Positions 16,223-26,200 of a DNA stretch of 64,000 bases are shown here, piece after piece (positions within the stretch are counted from its first letter, which is position 1; the number at the start of each line of letters is the position of its first letter). Both the position numbers and the translations under genes were made by a program. The notes under the pieces are model-generated. The model made no database searches. It was given only the letters and a program-made list of their open reading frames with translations, and had not been told where the DNA came from. The stretch comes from Bacilliculturomica massiliensis. GTDB lineage: Bacteria > Bacillota > Clostridia > Peptostreptococcales > Anaerovoracaceae. The stretch spans positions 1 through 64,000 of the forward strand of contig NZ_LR027601.1 of assembly GCF_900605495.1 (NCBI RefSeq), in the 5' to 3' direction.

Positions 16223-17479
16223 ATGAAGAAAGTATCCCTATTGCTGGTGCTCGTCATGATCCTGTCTCTGGGTCTTTTCGGCTGCGGAGGGGACAGCGGC
16301 GCCGATAACGGCGGCAGCGGCGGAGACGCTGCGGCGGGCGTTAAAGTGGAAGGCGACGTGATCAAGATCGGCGTATTCGAGCCGACCACCGGAGAGAACG
16401 GCGGAGGCGGCATGCAGGAAGTTCTGGGCGCGCGTTACGCGAATCAGGTGGCGCCCACAGTGGACATCAACGGTACGACCTACAAGATCCAGCTGGAAGA
16501 AGTGGATAATCAGTCGGACAAAGCGGCTGCCGTTACGGCTGCTCAGTCGCTGCTGAGCAAAGGCGTTGTGGCGGTCCTGGGCTCCTATGGCTCCGGCGTG
16601 TCCATCGCCGCGGGACCGACCTTCCGGGACTCGGAGGTTCCGGCAGTGGGCTGTTCCTGCACCAATCCGCAGGTCACCCTGGGAAATGATTTTTATTTCA
16701 GAGCCTGCTTCCTGGATCCCTTCCAGGGCAGCGTAATGGCCAACTACGCTTATGACGCCGGATTCAAGAACGCGGCGGTGATCAGCCAGAACGGCGACGA
16801 TTATTCCACAGGCCTGGCGGACTTTTTCAAGAATTCCTTCACGGCTCTGGGCGGCACGGTAGTAGCCGATGTCACGTACCAGACCAATGAGTCGGATTTC
16901 AATGCGCTGCTGACCAGCGTGAAAGGAAAGAATCCTGACGTTATCTTTGTTCCGTCTTCCATCAACACCGCAACGTTGATCCTGCCGCAGATCACGGCCA
17001 ACGGCATCGACGCGCAGGTACTGGCCAGCGATACCTGGGAGAATGCGGCTATCATTTCCAAGGACGCGGTGGGCGTTGTGTTCTCCACCTTCTTCGATGA
17101 GAAGGACGAGAGCAACCCGGTGGCCAAGGAGTTCGTAGAAGGATTCAAAGAATATCTGAATTCCGATCCCAACAATATTAAGCTCAACGCCAACACCGAC
17201 ACGGTAGCGGCTGTGTCTGCGCTGGGATACGACGCCTATATGGCCGTATATCACGCGCTGGAAAGTCTGGACGGCACCGAAGGAGATATTACTTCCGTGG
17301 CGATCCGCGACGCGCTGAAGACCGTGAAGTTCGACGGCGTAACAGGTTCCATCGCATTTGATGAGAACGGGGACGCCATCAAAGATACGGCTTATCTGAA
17401 GACGGTGACGGAGGAATCCGTGACGTCGAAAGAATTCCAGTTTGTAAAGACGCAGAGCGTAAGCGATCTGGAGCAGTAA
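16223..17479 (+). CDS. livJ: Branched-chain amino acid-type ABC transporter, substrate-binding lipoprotein
   Basis: Captures an amino acid outside the membrane and delivers it to the downstream LivHM permease. It has 418 residues with a lipoprotein signal (hydrophobic 4-19, lipobox LFGC with C21), a G/D-rich linker, and the periplasmic-binding type I fold (IKIGVFEPTTG, LGSYGSGVSIAAGP, VGCSCTNPQVT). The ATG follows AAGGAGGAGAG. The genes livH, livM, livG and livF follow in order. Substrate specificity cannot be read; leucine-type amino acids are only the family default. Confidence 0.87.
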   Translation: MKKVSLLLVLVMILSLGLFGCGGDSGADNGGSGGDAAAGVKVEGDVIKIGVFEPTTGENGGGGMQEVLGARYANQVAPTVDINGTTYKIQLEEVDNQSDKAAAVTAAQSLLSKGVVAVLGSYGSGVSIAAGPTFRDSEVPAVGCSCTNPQVTLGNDFYFRACFLDPFQGSVMANYAYDAGFKNAAVISQNGDDYSTGLADFFKNSFTALGGTVVADVTYQTNESDFNALLTSVKGKNPDVIFVPSSINTATLILPQITANGIDAQVLASDTWENAAIISKDAVGVVFSTFFDEKDESNPVAKEFVEGFKEYLNSDPNNIKLNANTDTVAAVSALGYDAYMAVYHALESLDGTEGDITSVAIRDALKTVKFDGVTGSIAFDENGDAIKDTAYLKTVTEESVTSKEFQFVKTQSVSDLEQ

Positions 17480-17524
17480 GGCCCCGGACGCTGAGGACGT
17501 TAAGAAAGAGATGAAACAGAGGTG

Positions 17525-17551
17525 GGGAGGCTTGCAGCCTCCCGCCGCTTT
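17525..17551 (+). terminator. Intercistronic terminator behind the binding-protein gene
   Basis: A perfect 8-bp GC-rich stem (17525-17532 with 17536-17543, loop TGC), then GCCGCTTTT. A leaky terminator here would let the binding protein be made in excess over the permease, a common arrangement. Confidence 0.65.
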
Positions 17552-17651
17552 TATCGTTAATTCTATGAGAAAAGCGGCTCTCGGTATACAAGAGCACAAA
17601 CGCCGGCAGTTGGTGAGTGTCGGGACGGCAGGGACGGCGGGCTTTGCTGCT

Positions 17652-17795
17652 GACCGTCCTGTAGGCCACCCAGCTGGCCGTCCTATTGGCCGTTCTGTTG
17701 GCCGTCCTATTGGCCGTTCTGTTGGCCGTCCGGCTGACCGTCTTGCTGGCCGCCCGGCTGGCTGTCCCGTTGGCCGCCCGGCTGGCCGTCCGACC
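17652..17795. repeat. 12-bp degenerate tandem repeat in the livJ-livH gap
   Basis: About eleven units with a period of 12 bases (consensus CTGTTGGCCGTC with alternating C/T changes) fill most of the 380-base gap before livH. Each unit carries GGCC. The period of 12 keeps reading frames open on both strands, which can lengthen livH artificially. No ribosome binding site suggests translation here. Confidence 0.8.
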
Positions 17796-17859
17796 CCCTG
17801 ACCGGGGCCGGGACGCGTTTGTTCCCTTGGATACTGAGAGCGCAGGAGGCTCACAAATA

Positions 17860-18747
17860 ATGTCGATCACAGTATTTTTACAGTATTGTTTGGCGGGCAT
17901 ATCTATCGGCGGCATCTATGCGCTCATTGCCATCGGATATACGATGGTCTACGGAATTTTACGTCTGATCAATTTCGCTCACGGCGATATTTTCATGATG
18001 TCCGCCTACTTTATGATCTTTGCCATGGTGAATTTTATGATCCCCTGGTATATCTCCGCCGTTATTGTTATCGTTTCCACGGTGGCGCTGGGCGTGATCA
18101 TCGAGAAAGTGGCTTACAAGCCTCTGCGCAACGCGCCGCGGATGTCTATCATGATCTCCGCCATCGGCGTGTCCTATCTGCTGCAGAATCTGGCCACGTA
18201 TCTGTTTTCGGCGCTGCCGAAGCCCTATCCGGATATTCCGGTGCTGAACAGAACCATCTACCTGGGCGAGGTGTCTACGTCCCTGGTGACCTTTATTACT
18301 CCGATCATCACCATCGCGGCGGTGGCAGGACTGCTTGCGCTGCTGAAATACACCAAGATCGGCATGGCCATGCGGGCCGTGGCCAAGGACTTTGAAACGG
18401 CGCAGCTCATGGGGATCAAGATCAACAGCGTGATCAGCATGACCTTCGTCATCGGCTGTTCGCTGGCGGCGGTGGGATCTATGCTGTATTTTACGCCGCG
18501 TCCGTCGGTATTTCCGCTGGCGGGGTCGCTGCCGGGGCTGAAGTGCTTTGTGGCCGCCGTGTTCGGCGGCATCGGGAGCATTCCGGGGGCAGTGCTGGGC
18601 GGTTTTATCATCGGCCTGTCTGAGACCTTCATCAAGGCGGCGGGATATTCCGAGTTCAGCGATGTGTTTACGTTTATTCTTCTGATCGTGGTGCTGATGT
18701 TCAAGCCCACCGGCCTGTTCGGCGAAAACATGACGGAGAAGGTGTAG
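17860..18747 (+). CDS. livH: Branched-chain amino acid-type ABC transporter permease LivH
   Basis: A 295-residue inner-membrane permease with about eight hydrophobic segments and the LivH signature GISIGGIYALIAIGYTMVYG followed by INFAHGD near the N-terminus. It pairs with LivM to form the channel. ATG 17860 is chosen because GGAGG is 9 bases upstream and because the longer open frame would include the 12-bp minisatellite. livM starts 4 bases after its stop. Confidence 0.9.
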   Translation: MSITVFLQYCLAGISIGGIYALIAIGYTMVYGILRLINFAHGDIFMMSAYFMIFAMVNFMIPWYISAVIVIVSTVALGVIIEKVAYKPLRNAPRMSIMISAIGVSYLLQNLATYLFSALPKPYPDIPVLNRTIYLGEVSTSLVTFITPIITIAAVAGLLALLKYTKIGMAMRAVAKDFETAQLMGIKINSVISMTFVIGCSLAAVGSMLYFTPRPSVFPLAGSLPGLKCFVAAVFGGIGSIPGAVLGGFIIGLSETFIKAAGYSEFSDVFTFILLIVVLMFKPTGLFGENMTEKV

Positions 18748-18750
18748 ATT

Positions 18751-19860
18751 ATGATGACGAAGAAATCAAAGAGGATATGTACCGTAATCGCCCTGGCCGC
18801 CCTGGCCGGCGTGATCTTTTGCATCGGCGAGTTTGCCTCCACGTCTTCCATGCTTCGTACAGTGCTGCAGTTGGGTTCTATTTATGCGCTGGTGGCTGTT
18901 TCCATGAATCTGCTCAACGGGTTTACGGGTCTGTTCTCACTGGGGCAGGCGGGTTTTATGGCTGTGGGGGCTTATACCTTTGCGGTTCTGACGATCCCGG
19001 TGGCCTACAAGCCGGGCGTTTACTATCTCTACGGCGTAGCCGACGCTCTGGCGGGCGTGTCGCTGCCAACCTGGGCGGGACTGCTGCTGGCGGGCGTTCT
19101 GGCTTCGCTGTTCGCAGCGGTCATCGGAGCCCCGGTCCTGCGGCTGAAGAGCGATTATTTCGCCATTGCCACGCTGGGATTTGCGGAGATCGTGCGTATC
19201 GTGGTAGCCAGTTCGCCGCTGAACCGCGTGACCAACGGGTCCCTGGGACTGAACAGCATTCCCGGATACGGCTCCTATTACACGCCCTTTTTCGTAGTGT
19301 TTATCTGTATCGCCATCATGGTGATGTTGATGCGCAGCTCCTACGGAAGGGCCTTCAAGGCGATCCGGGAGGATGAGATCGCGGCGGAAGCCATGGGCAT
19401 CAATCTGGCGAAACACAAGCAGATGGCTTTTGTGATCAGCTCCTTTTTCGCGGGGATCGGCGGCGCGCTGATGGCCATGTATCTGCGGGCCATCACACCC
19501 ACTACATTCCCGGTGCTTCTGACCTACAACATCCTGCTGATCGTGGTGATCGGCGGAATGGGCAGCATCACGGGCAGCGTTATCGCGGCTTTTCTGGTGA
19601 CGGCGGCCAAGGAATGGTGGCTGCGCTTTCTGGACGTTCCCATGGTCATCGGGGGCTTTCAGGTACCGCTTCTGCGGACGGGTTTTCGGATGGTGGTCTT
19701 CTCCATTATACTCATGCTGGTAGTTCTCTTCTGGAGGAGAGGCATTATGGGACAGAACGAGTTTTCCTGGGATGGACTGTGCAGGCTGCTGCGGGGAGAG
19801 CGGAGAAAGAAAAGGCCCGGCTCCAAGAACTCTGTGGGAGGAGGCGCGGTGAATGGCTAA
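18751..19860 (+). CDS. livM: Branched-chain amino acid-type ABC transporter permease LivM
   Basis: A 369-residue permease with about nine hydrophobic segments and the family stretches NLLNGFTGLFSLGQAGFMAV and AIREDEIAAEAMGIN, the latter being the cytoplasmic coupling loop that contacts the ATPases. The C-terminal 30 residues are basic and low-complexity. Its last codons overlap the start of livG by 8 bases, indicating coupled translation. Confidence 0.9.
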   Translation: MMTKKSKRICTVIALAALAGVIFCIGEFASTSSMLRTVLQLGSIYALVAVSMNLLNGFTGLFSLGQAGFMAVGAYTFAVLTIPVAYKPGVYYLYGVADALAGVSLPTWAGLLLAGVLASLFAAVIGAPVLRLKSDYFAIATLGFAEIVRIVVASSPLNRVTNGSLGLNSIPGYGSYYTPFFVVFICIAIMVMLMRSSYGRAFKAIREDEIAAEAMGINLAKHKQMAFVISSFFAGIGGALMAMYLRAITPTTFPVLLTYNILLIVVIGGMGSITGSVIAAFLVTAAKEWWLRFLDVPMVIGGFQVPLLRTGFRMVVFSIILMLVVLFWRRGIMGQNEFSWDGLCRLLRGERRKKRPGSKNSVGGGAVNG

Positions 19861-20698
19861 GGATATGAGAGAAAATGTACTGCGTCTCAGCGACGTGACT
19901 ATGCAGTTCGGAGGCGTGGTCGCCGTAAATAACCTGAACATGGAAGTAAACCGCGGCGAGATCGTCGGTCTCATCGGGCCTAACGGGGCGGGAAAAACAA
20001 CGGTGTTCAACGTGATCACCGGCGTTTACGCGCCTACCAACGGCGCGGTGGCGCTGAATGAAAAGACGATCCTGGAAAACTATCCGCAGGGTAAAATGAA
20101 GACCATGTACAAGGGTGAAAACGCCGGGAAATATGGAAAAGTCCAGCTCCTCAGCCCGGATAAGATAACGAAAATGGGCGTGGCGAGGACATTTCAGAAC
20201 ATCAGGCTGTTCAAAGAACTGTCCGTGTTTGAGAACGTGCTCATCGCCAAGCATATGAATATCAAAGCAAACGTCTTCTCCGCCACTTTCATGCTCAATC
20301 ACAGAGAAGAGAAGCAGATGCAGGAAGAGACCATGGAGCTTTTAAAGCTTCTGGACCTGGAAAAAAACAAAGACGACGTGGCCACATCTCTGCCTTACGG
20401 CAAGCAGCGCCATCTGGAGATCGCCAGAGCGCTGGCCACCAAACCCCAGCTCCTTCTGCTTGACGAACCGGCGGCGGGCATGAACCCGCAGGAGTCGGAC
20501 GACCTGATGCACTTTATCGGCCGCATTCGGGACGATTTCAGTCTGTCCATCCTCATGATCGAGCATCACATGCAGGTAGTCATGGGCGTCTGCGAACGGA
20601 TCTATGTGCTGGATTACGGCGCTCTGATCGCGGAGGGAACGCCCTCCGAGGTCCAGAACAATCCAAAGGTCATCGAAGCGTATCTGGGGGTGGATTGA
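19853..20698 (+). CDS. livG: Branched-chain amino acid-type ABC transporter ATP-binding protein LivG
   Basis: A 281-residue ATPase subunit. Walker A is GPNGAGKTT near residue 43, the LivG-specific long insert (KGENAGKYGKVQLLSPDKI) precedes GVARTFQNIRLF, and Walker B LLLLDEPAAGMNP with the H-loop IEHHMQVVM follow. The signature loop reads LPYGKQRHLE rather than LSGGQ, normal for LivG. The start has GGGAGGAGG. It forms a heterodimer with LivF. Confidence 0.92.
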   Translation: MAKDMRENVLRLSDVTMQFGGVVAVNNLNMEVNRGEIVGLIGPNGAGKTTVFNVITGVYAPTNGAVALNEKTILENYPQGKMKTMYKGENAGKYGKVQLLSPDKITKMGVARTFQNIRLFKELSVFENVLIAKHMNIKANVFSATFMLNHREEKQMQEETMELLKLLDLEKNKDDVATSLPYGKQRHLEIARALATKPQLLLLDEPAAGMNPQESDDLMHFIGRIRDDFSLSILMIEHHMQVVMGVCERIYVLDYGALIAEGTPSEVQNNPKVIEAYLGVD

Positions 20699-20700
20699 TC

Positions 20701-21405
20701 ATGCTGAAAATAGAAAATCTGCACGTATATTACGGCGGCATCCACGCCCTGCAGGGCATTGATCTGGAGGTGCCGGACGGGAAGATCATTTCCCTGATCG
20801 GCGCCAACGGGGCGGGGAAAAGTACTACGCTGAAGGCCATCATGAGCCTTGTACAGAAAACGCAGGGAAATCTGGAATTCGACGGAGTGAATATCACGAA
20901 GCTGGAGACCAGAGCGGTGGTAAAGACAGGGATCGTGCTCTGCCCCGAGGGCAGGCGTGTCTTTCCTGACCTGACCGTTTCGGAAAACCTGACCATCGGC
21001 GCGTATCTGAGAAAAGACAAAGATGGGATCAGGAAGGATAAAGAGTGGGTCTATGAGCTGTTCCCGCGAATGAAGGAACGGGAATGGCAGGCGGCGGGAA
21101 CGCTGTCCGGAGGAGAACAGCAGATGCTGGCCGTGGGCCGCGCGCTGATGGCCAGACCCAAGCTTTTGATGCTGGATGAGCCCTCCCTGGGACTGGCACC
21201 GCTGGTCATTAAGGATATCTTTTCCATCATAAAGGAGATCAATAACGCCGGCGTCAATATTCTGCTCATCGAGCAGAACGCCAAGGCCGCTTTGGAGATC
21301 GCCGACTACGCTTATGTGATGGAGACGGGACTCATCACGCTCTCCGGACCGGGGAAAGAAATTTTGGCCAACGATCAGGTGCGCAAAGCCTACCTGGGGG
21401 AATAA
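20701..21405 (+). CDS. livF: Branched-chain amino acid-type ABC transporter ATP-binding protein LivF
   Basis: A 234-residue ATPase subunit with Walker A GANGAGKST, signature LSGGEQQML, Walker B LLMLDEPSLGLAP and H-loop IEQNAKAAL. ATG 20701 is chosen; an in-frame TTG at 20695 overlapping the livG stop is possible. It is the last gene of the operon and is followed by a terminator. Confidence 0.92.
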   Translation: MLKIENLHVYYGGIHALQGIDLEVPDGKIISLIGANGAGKSTTLKAIMSLVQKTQGNLEFDGVNITKLETRAVVKTGIVLCPEGRRVFPDLTVSENLTIGAYLRKDKDGIRKDKEWVYELFPRMKEREWQAAGTLSGGEQQMLAVGRALMARPKLLMLDEPSLGLAPLVIKDIFSIIKEINNAGVNILLIEQNAKAALEIADYAYVMETGLITLSGPGKEILANDQVRKAYLGE

Positions 21406-21439
21406 GCGCGCAGATAAAATTAATATGAAAACGCATAGG

Positions 21440-21472
21440 AGCCGCCGGCTGTATAGCCGCGCGGCTTTTTTG
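21440..21472 (+). terminator. Terminator of the liv operon
   Basis: An imperfect GC-rich stem (AGCCGC with GCGGCT around GGCT/AGCC) followed by six T residues, 35 bases after livF. Confidence 0.8.
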
Positions 21473-21489
21473 TGATGAGGAAGATGCGC

Positions 21490-21832
21490 GTAGGCGAAGG
21501 GTGGTGCTGGGGAAGTAGTGCGGAGGTGAAGAGTGGCGCTGGAGAAGTAGTGCGGAGGTGAAGAGTGGCGCTGGGGAAGATTTGCGGGGGCGCAGAGTAG
21601 CGCTGGGGAAAGTTTGCGAAGGCGAAGGGTGGCACTGGAGAAAGTTTGCAGAGGTGGAGAGTGGCGCTGGGGGGAGATTTGCAGAGGCGAAGAGTGGCGC
21701 TGGAGAAAGTTTGCGGAGGTGGAGAGTGGCGCTGGGGGGAGGTTTGCGGGGACGCAGAGTGGCGCTGAGGAAGGTTTGCGGGGACGCAGAGTGGCGCTGA
21801 GGAAGGTTTGCAGAGGCGAAGAGTGGCGCAGG
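21490..21832. repeat. 32-33-bp degenerate minisatellite, about ten copies
   Basis: Contiguous units of 32 or 33 bases with the core GAGTGGCGCTGGGGAA and a TTTGC(A/G)GAGG junction run from about 21490 to 21832. Units differ by substitutions and by one-base length changes, which destroys a common reading frame. No unique spacers are present, so it is not a CRISPR array. A G-rich, gene-free stretch follows to 22080. Confidence 0.82.
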
Positions 21833-22092
21833 ATGCCGGGAGGGTGCCGGGAGACGAGAGGGGGCAGGGGGATGCCGGGAGCGTGGCTCAGCGCGCAGGG
21901 AAAGAGTTGGAGACACAGGCCGGCGCGCAGGGGATGGTGAGGGAATGGTGGGATGTGAGAGACGCGCAGGGGGAAAGAGATAGTGCCGTGAGGTGAGCTG
22001 CTCACAGGGAAGGGGGAGCTGGTGCGGGAAGCGATCGGCGCCCGGGGAGGCGGAGTTAGCTTCCGCTCGGCGATTGGGTCTGAGGATAAGTA

Positions 22093-22261
22093 GGCGAAAT
22101 GTAGATTTTTTTCTCGATTTCGCCGAAATAGAGCTGATAAATAGGTGAAAACCCACTGAAAAATTGATTCTCGCATATTTGGCGGCAAGTATTAAGCGAT
22201 TCTCACTGATTTTTGCGTGTTTTTCGGGGATTTTCAATTTTTTTTGCTGTTTTCGCCTATT
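22093..22261 (-). repeat. AT-rich palindromic repeat element, copy B (inverted) with extra hairpin
   Basis: Bases 22139-22261 read on the minus strand align with copy A at 3031 over about 120 positions with roughly three quarters identical, including the start AATAGGCGAAAACAGC, the A8 tract, CAGTGAGAATCGC and the GCGAGAA block. Next to it, 22093-22124 form another hairpin of related sequence (GGCGAAAT with ATTTCGCC). The element lies between two minisatellites. No gene is present between 21406 and 23272. Confidence 0.75.
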
Positions 22262-22295
22262 CCGCAGTTGGACAGGGGCGCGGCCGTCTATTTCT

Positions 22296-22369
22296 CAGCC
22301 CGCCGATCCATCTCGCCGCGGCCCGGAAGCCCGCCAGCCCGCCGATCCATCTCGCCGCGGCCCGGAAGC
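22296..22369. repeat. 35-bp perfect direct repeat pair
   Basis: Bases 22296-22330 recur at 22335-22369 without a mismatch, separated by CCGC. The unit contains CCGATCCATCTCGCCGCGG. The following 200 bases are GC-rich with fragments of similar sequence (GCCCGCCAGCC). No coding signal was found. Confidence 0.8.
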
Positions 22370-22643
22370 TGTCTCTTATACCCCCCGCCAGCCCAGAAGC
22401 CCCGCGGCCGGCCAATATCCACCCCGCGCCAACCCCATGGCCGCTTATTCCACAGCCCGCTAGCCCGCCAGCCGCCAATTCCGCAGCTTGTCAAGCTCAA
22501 GGTCAGCAAATCCCCGGTCCGGCCATGCCCTACTGGACAGTTAAGTGGCCGGGCTGTTCTGCAGCCGGGCAGTCCTGCGATCTCAAGGGGGGCGGTCTGA
22601 TCCCACTGCAGACGATCTATTTTGTAAAATAACTGTAAAAGAG

Positions 22644-22672
22644 TTGAATTTCAGTGGATAAACGATTACAAT
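22644..22672 (+). promoter_or_regulatory. Candidate promoter 0.6 kb upstream of the S-layer gene
   Basis: TTGAAT (22644-22649), 17-base spacer, TACAAT (22667-22672). The next convincing gene starts at 23273, so this would give a 600-base leader or an unrecognised RNA. The stretch 22680-23040 shows no gene. Confidence 0.45.
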
Positions 22673-23040
22673 ATAAATTACATAAAAGAATACATAATAG
22701 ATTACACGATTTGTACGGACGGCCGGAAAGACATTGTGGGATGTTTTTTGACTGTAAGATAATGGGTGTGTGGGGGACAGGATCATGTCTGTCGATTGTT
22801 GTGGGAACTTGCGGGATAGCAATGTGGGATTGCGGGACCGCTGGCTTTTGAGTCGGAATGACGAAGAGTGCACGACTGGCGTTCGATCTGAACCGGAAAG
22901 AGCCGTCTTTGAAGCGCAGAGCGTTCTGCGCCGTAGTTTTTATGTTCAGAAAATAACAACTCCACCTGACCCGATAACCTTTTTGTTAAAGAAACGCGTG
23001 AACAGCCCGGCAGCTGAGAGCCGGTCATGTTTGTGCGTTT

Positions 23041-23120
23041 TTTTATAGCATAGAAAATACCAGTCACTGATATTTTCTGTGTTTTAAAAAGGTTTCCTTC
23101 ATGAGATGCGTGCGAAGCCA
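23041..23120 (+). repeat. Post-terminator repeat element, copy b
   Basis: Begins behind a T7 tract with TATAGCATAGAAAATACC, forms the family hairpin (GAAAATAC with TATTTTC), then AAAAAGGTTTCCTTCATGA. The last segment is repeated inverted about 60 bases downstream (TCATGAAGGAGACTTTTTA near 23168-23187), which could form a second long hairpin in the leader of the S-layer gene. Confidence 0.65.
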
Positions 23121-23272
23121 GGAAAGACTTGAAAACAATTTAACAGCATAGAGCAAAGCCCGTCTATTTCATGAAGGAGACTTTTTAATACTTTATACAT
23201 CCCGTCTGTGTTCTGTGTGGGCAGAATGAAAGCGGAGACGGGTGTGTTACAACTTGTTGTGGGGAGGTTTTT

Positions 23273-26200
23273 ATGAAAAGATCTAAGGTGTGGGCTATTT
23301 TGCTGAGCGCGGCAATGATCTTTGCGATGTTCCCCGGAGCAGTCTTTGCGGACACAGAAGGTGCCGATGCAAAGACCGATACGGGACAATTCGCGGACAT
23401 GCCGTCCGACTGGTCGACCGAAGCGCTGCAGAACGCAGTGGCAAACGGCCTGATCAGCGGTTATGATGAAAACGGTCAAAAACTGATCAAGCCTGACGGC
23501 ACGCTGACCAGAGCGGAGATGGGAACGATCATCAACAATGCTTTTGGGGCTTCGGAAAAGGCGAGCTTAACTGGCGTAAAGGACGTGGCGCAGTCTGCCT
23601 GGTATTATGACCAGATGGCGAAAGCCGTACAGATGGGCAGCTTTGCGGCGTCGTCTGAACTGCGGCCGGAGGCGGCGATCACCCGCCAGGAAGTAGCGAC
23701 GGTGCTGGCGAAGGTATTCCGCCTTCCCGAGGCAAAAGCTTCCGCCCTCGATGCCTTTACGGACAAGGGCGCCGTAGCTTCCTGGGCCCAGGGATTTGCC
23801 GCAGCCATGGCGGAAAGCGGTTACATGTCCGGGAGCAACGGTAAGCTGAATCCGGCTGCCAACATTACCAGAGCTGAATTCGCGGCGATCATGAACAACA
23901 TGGTGGCGCAGTACATCCGTCAGCCGGGTACTTATACGGAAGTCGCCGCTAAAGGCAACGTGATGGTCAACGCAGCGGACGTGACGCTGAAGAACGTAAC
24001 GGTCAACGGCGACCTGATCCTGGGAGACGGCGTGGGAGCCGGAAACGTAACGCTGGACAGCGTAAAAGTGACGGGGCGAACTGTCGTCAGAGGCGGCGGC
24101 GTCAATTCCGTCATCATCAAAGGAACCAGCGATCTAGGTGAAGTGATCGTGTCCAAGGTCGGCGGCAACGTGCGTGTGAGCGTGCAGGGAAATGCCGGCG
24201 TCAGCGTGATCACGGTCAACGATGGAAAGAACGATGTGATCATAGAAGGAACTGTGGATAAGCTGGTGCTGGATGCGGCGGTACCCGTAATAACCCGCAG
24301 CGCCGAGATCAAGACTGTGGAGATCAACCAGTCCGGATCGGAACTGACTGTGGAAAAGGGCAGCAAGGTAGCCACTGTTTCCGTGGCCGAGGAAGCGGAA
24401 AAAGCTTCCGTATCGGTGGCGGGAACGGTGACAACGCTCAACACGGCGGCGCCGAAGACGGAGATCGCAGTGAGCGGTACGGTCAACAAGGTAGTGGCGG
24501 AAAAAACAGCCGAGTCCACCAAGGTGACCACAGAGTCTACCGCTAAGGTGGACAGCGTCGTGACCTCCGCGCCCAAGACGGAAGTTTCCGGAAAAGGAAA
24601 CGTCGCCAAGGTGGAGGCCAAGGAAGGGGCGCACAATTCCACCGTGACGGTGCCGGGAACCAGCGTGACGGTGGATAAGAACACGGAAGGCGTAAAAGCG
24701 GGAACGGGCAGCAATACTGAAGTAAAACCCGGCGGGAGCGCTACCGTACCCGGAACATCCGGATCGACCGGCGGCGGTGGCGGCGGAGGTGGCGGCCATG
24801 GCGGCGGCACTCAGGCCAAGACCTACGCCGTTACATCGGAAGGCGCGCTGAAGACAGCGCTCTCTCAGGCGGCCGCAGGCGATACCATCCGGCTGGACGA
24901 CAGCTTCGCAGTGACAGATAAGTTCACTGTAAACAAAGCGCTGACTTTGAACCTGAACGGGAAGACGCTGACCACCGCTTATAAAGGCACCGTGACAGAC
25001 GCGGCCTTCGACGTGGCTTCCGGCGGCAATCTGACGCTGACGGATTCCGCTTCCGGCGGAAAACTGACATCCAGCAACAGCATGGCGCTGCTGCGCGTTC
25101 AGGCCGGCGGGACCATCAACGTGAACAGCGGCAGCTATGAGCTGACCGGAACTACAGAGGATGAAAGTCGGGTCATTCGCAACGAGGGAACCTTGAACAT
25201 GACCGGCGGAACGGTGAAGAGCGAGAGAAACAGCAGCGCGCCGGCGCTCAACAACAGAGACGGCAGCAAGCTGACCCTCTCAGGCGGAACCGTGGACTCC
25301 GTTTACGGAATCGGCATGTTTGGGAAATGCAGCGTGACCATCTCCGGGACAGCCGTCGTAAAGAGCACAGGCATCGCCGTGTCGGGCAACGGAACAAAAA
25401 CCTTCGAGGGATACACGCTGACTATCAACGGCGGGACCATCACAAGTGAAGACACCGCCATCTATCTGCCCAGCGCAGGGATCACCAGGATCACGGCCGG
25501 AAACATCAGCGGCAAGGAGATCGGGATCGGCATCCGAGCGGGAGAACTCACCGTGAGCGGCGGAACTGTGACTGCCAGCGCAGCGAGAAACGCAGAGGGG
25601 CAGCTGGAGAGCGGAAAGTCGGGAGTATTGACCGGCGCGCTGGTGGTTGGAAAACCTGAGTCCACCTCCGAAGACGGATATGTGGGAGCTGTCAAGGTGA
25701 AGCTTGACGGCGGCAGTTTCATCAACGAAAGCGGCGACGCTGTGGTCAACGACAAGAGGCATTTTTCTGAGCAGGTGACCGTGACTGTGGCGGACAGCGT
25801 AACGATCAGCGGAAAGTATGTGGTGATCACAGGAGAGAAAACCTTTACGGAAGTTATCACAGACACCGCAAAGCTGAAGGAAGCGCTGAACAAGGCCGTG
25901 GCAGCTGCGATCCCGGGCATCAACAGTACCATCGAAAGCTATGGCGCCATCTCCTTTGACCAATCCACCGGTACCGTGGACGTATCGGTGAAAGATACGG
26001 CGAAGGATCTGGGCGCTGTCGCCGCGGATATTCTCAGCCCTGTGCTCGCGGTGGTGAAGGACTACAACCACGGCGAGATCAAGACCCTGACCATCAACAG
26101 CCGGAATATTGAGCTGGGCTCATCCCAAGAATCGGCGCAGATCGTCGCTGCCGTACAGGCGGCGCTGCCCGGAGCCAGCAAACTGGACGATATCATCGGA

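Noticed and set aside
16238-17854. 538-codon frame on the minus strand
   Set aside because: It lies opposite the liv binding-protein gene and the 12-bp minisatellite, is low-complexity in GRP/PTG repeats, and has no ribosome binding site.
21490-21832. Possible CRISPR array from regularly spaced repeats
   Set aside because: Units touch each other without unique spacers, and no cas genes are present. The same holds for 3235-3358 and 17652-17795.
20614-22188. 524-codon minus-strand frame through livF and the minisatellite
   Set aside because: Composition is proline/leucine/arginine repeats created by the minisatellite; no start signal.
22654-22851. 65-codon gene behind the promoter at 22644
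   Set aside because: GTG start with no ribosome binding site and an odd Cys/Trp/Gly-rich composition.
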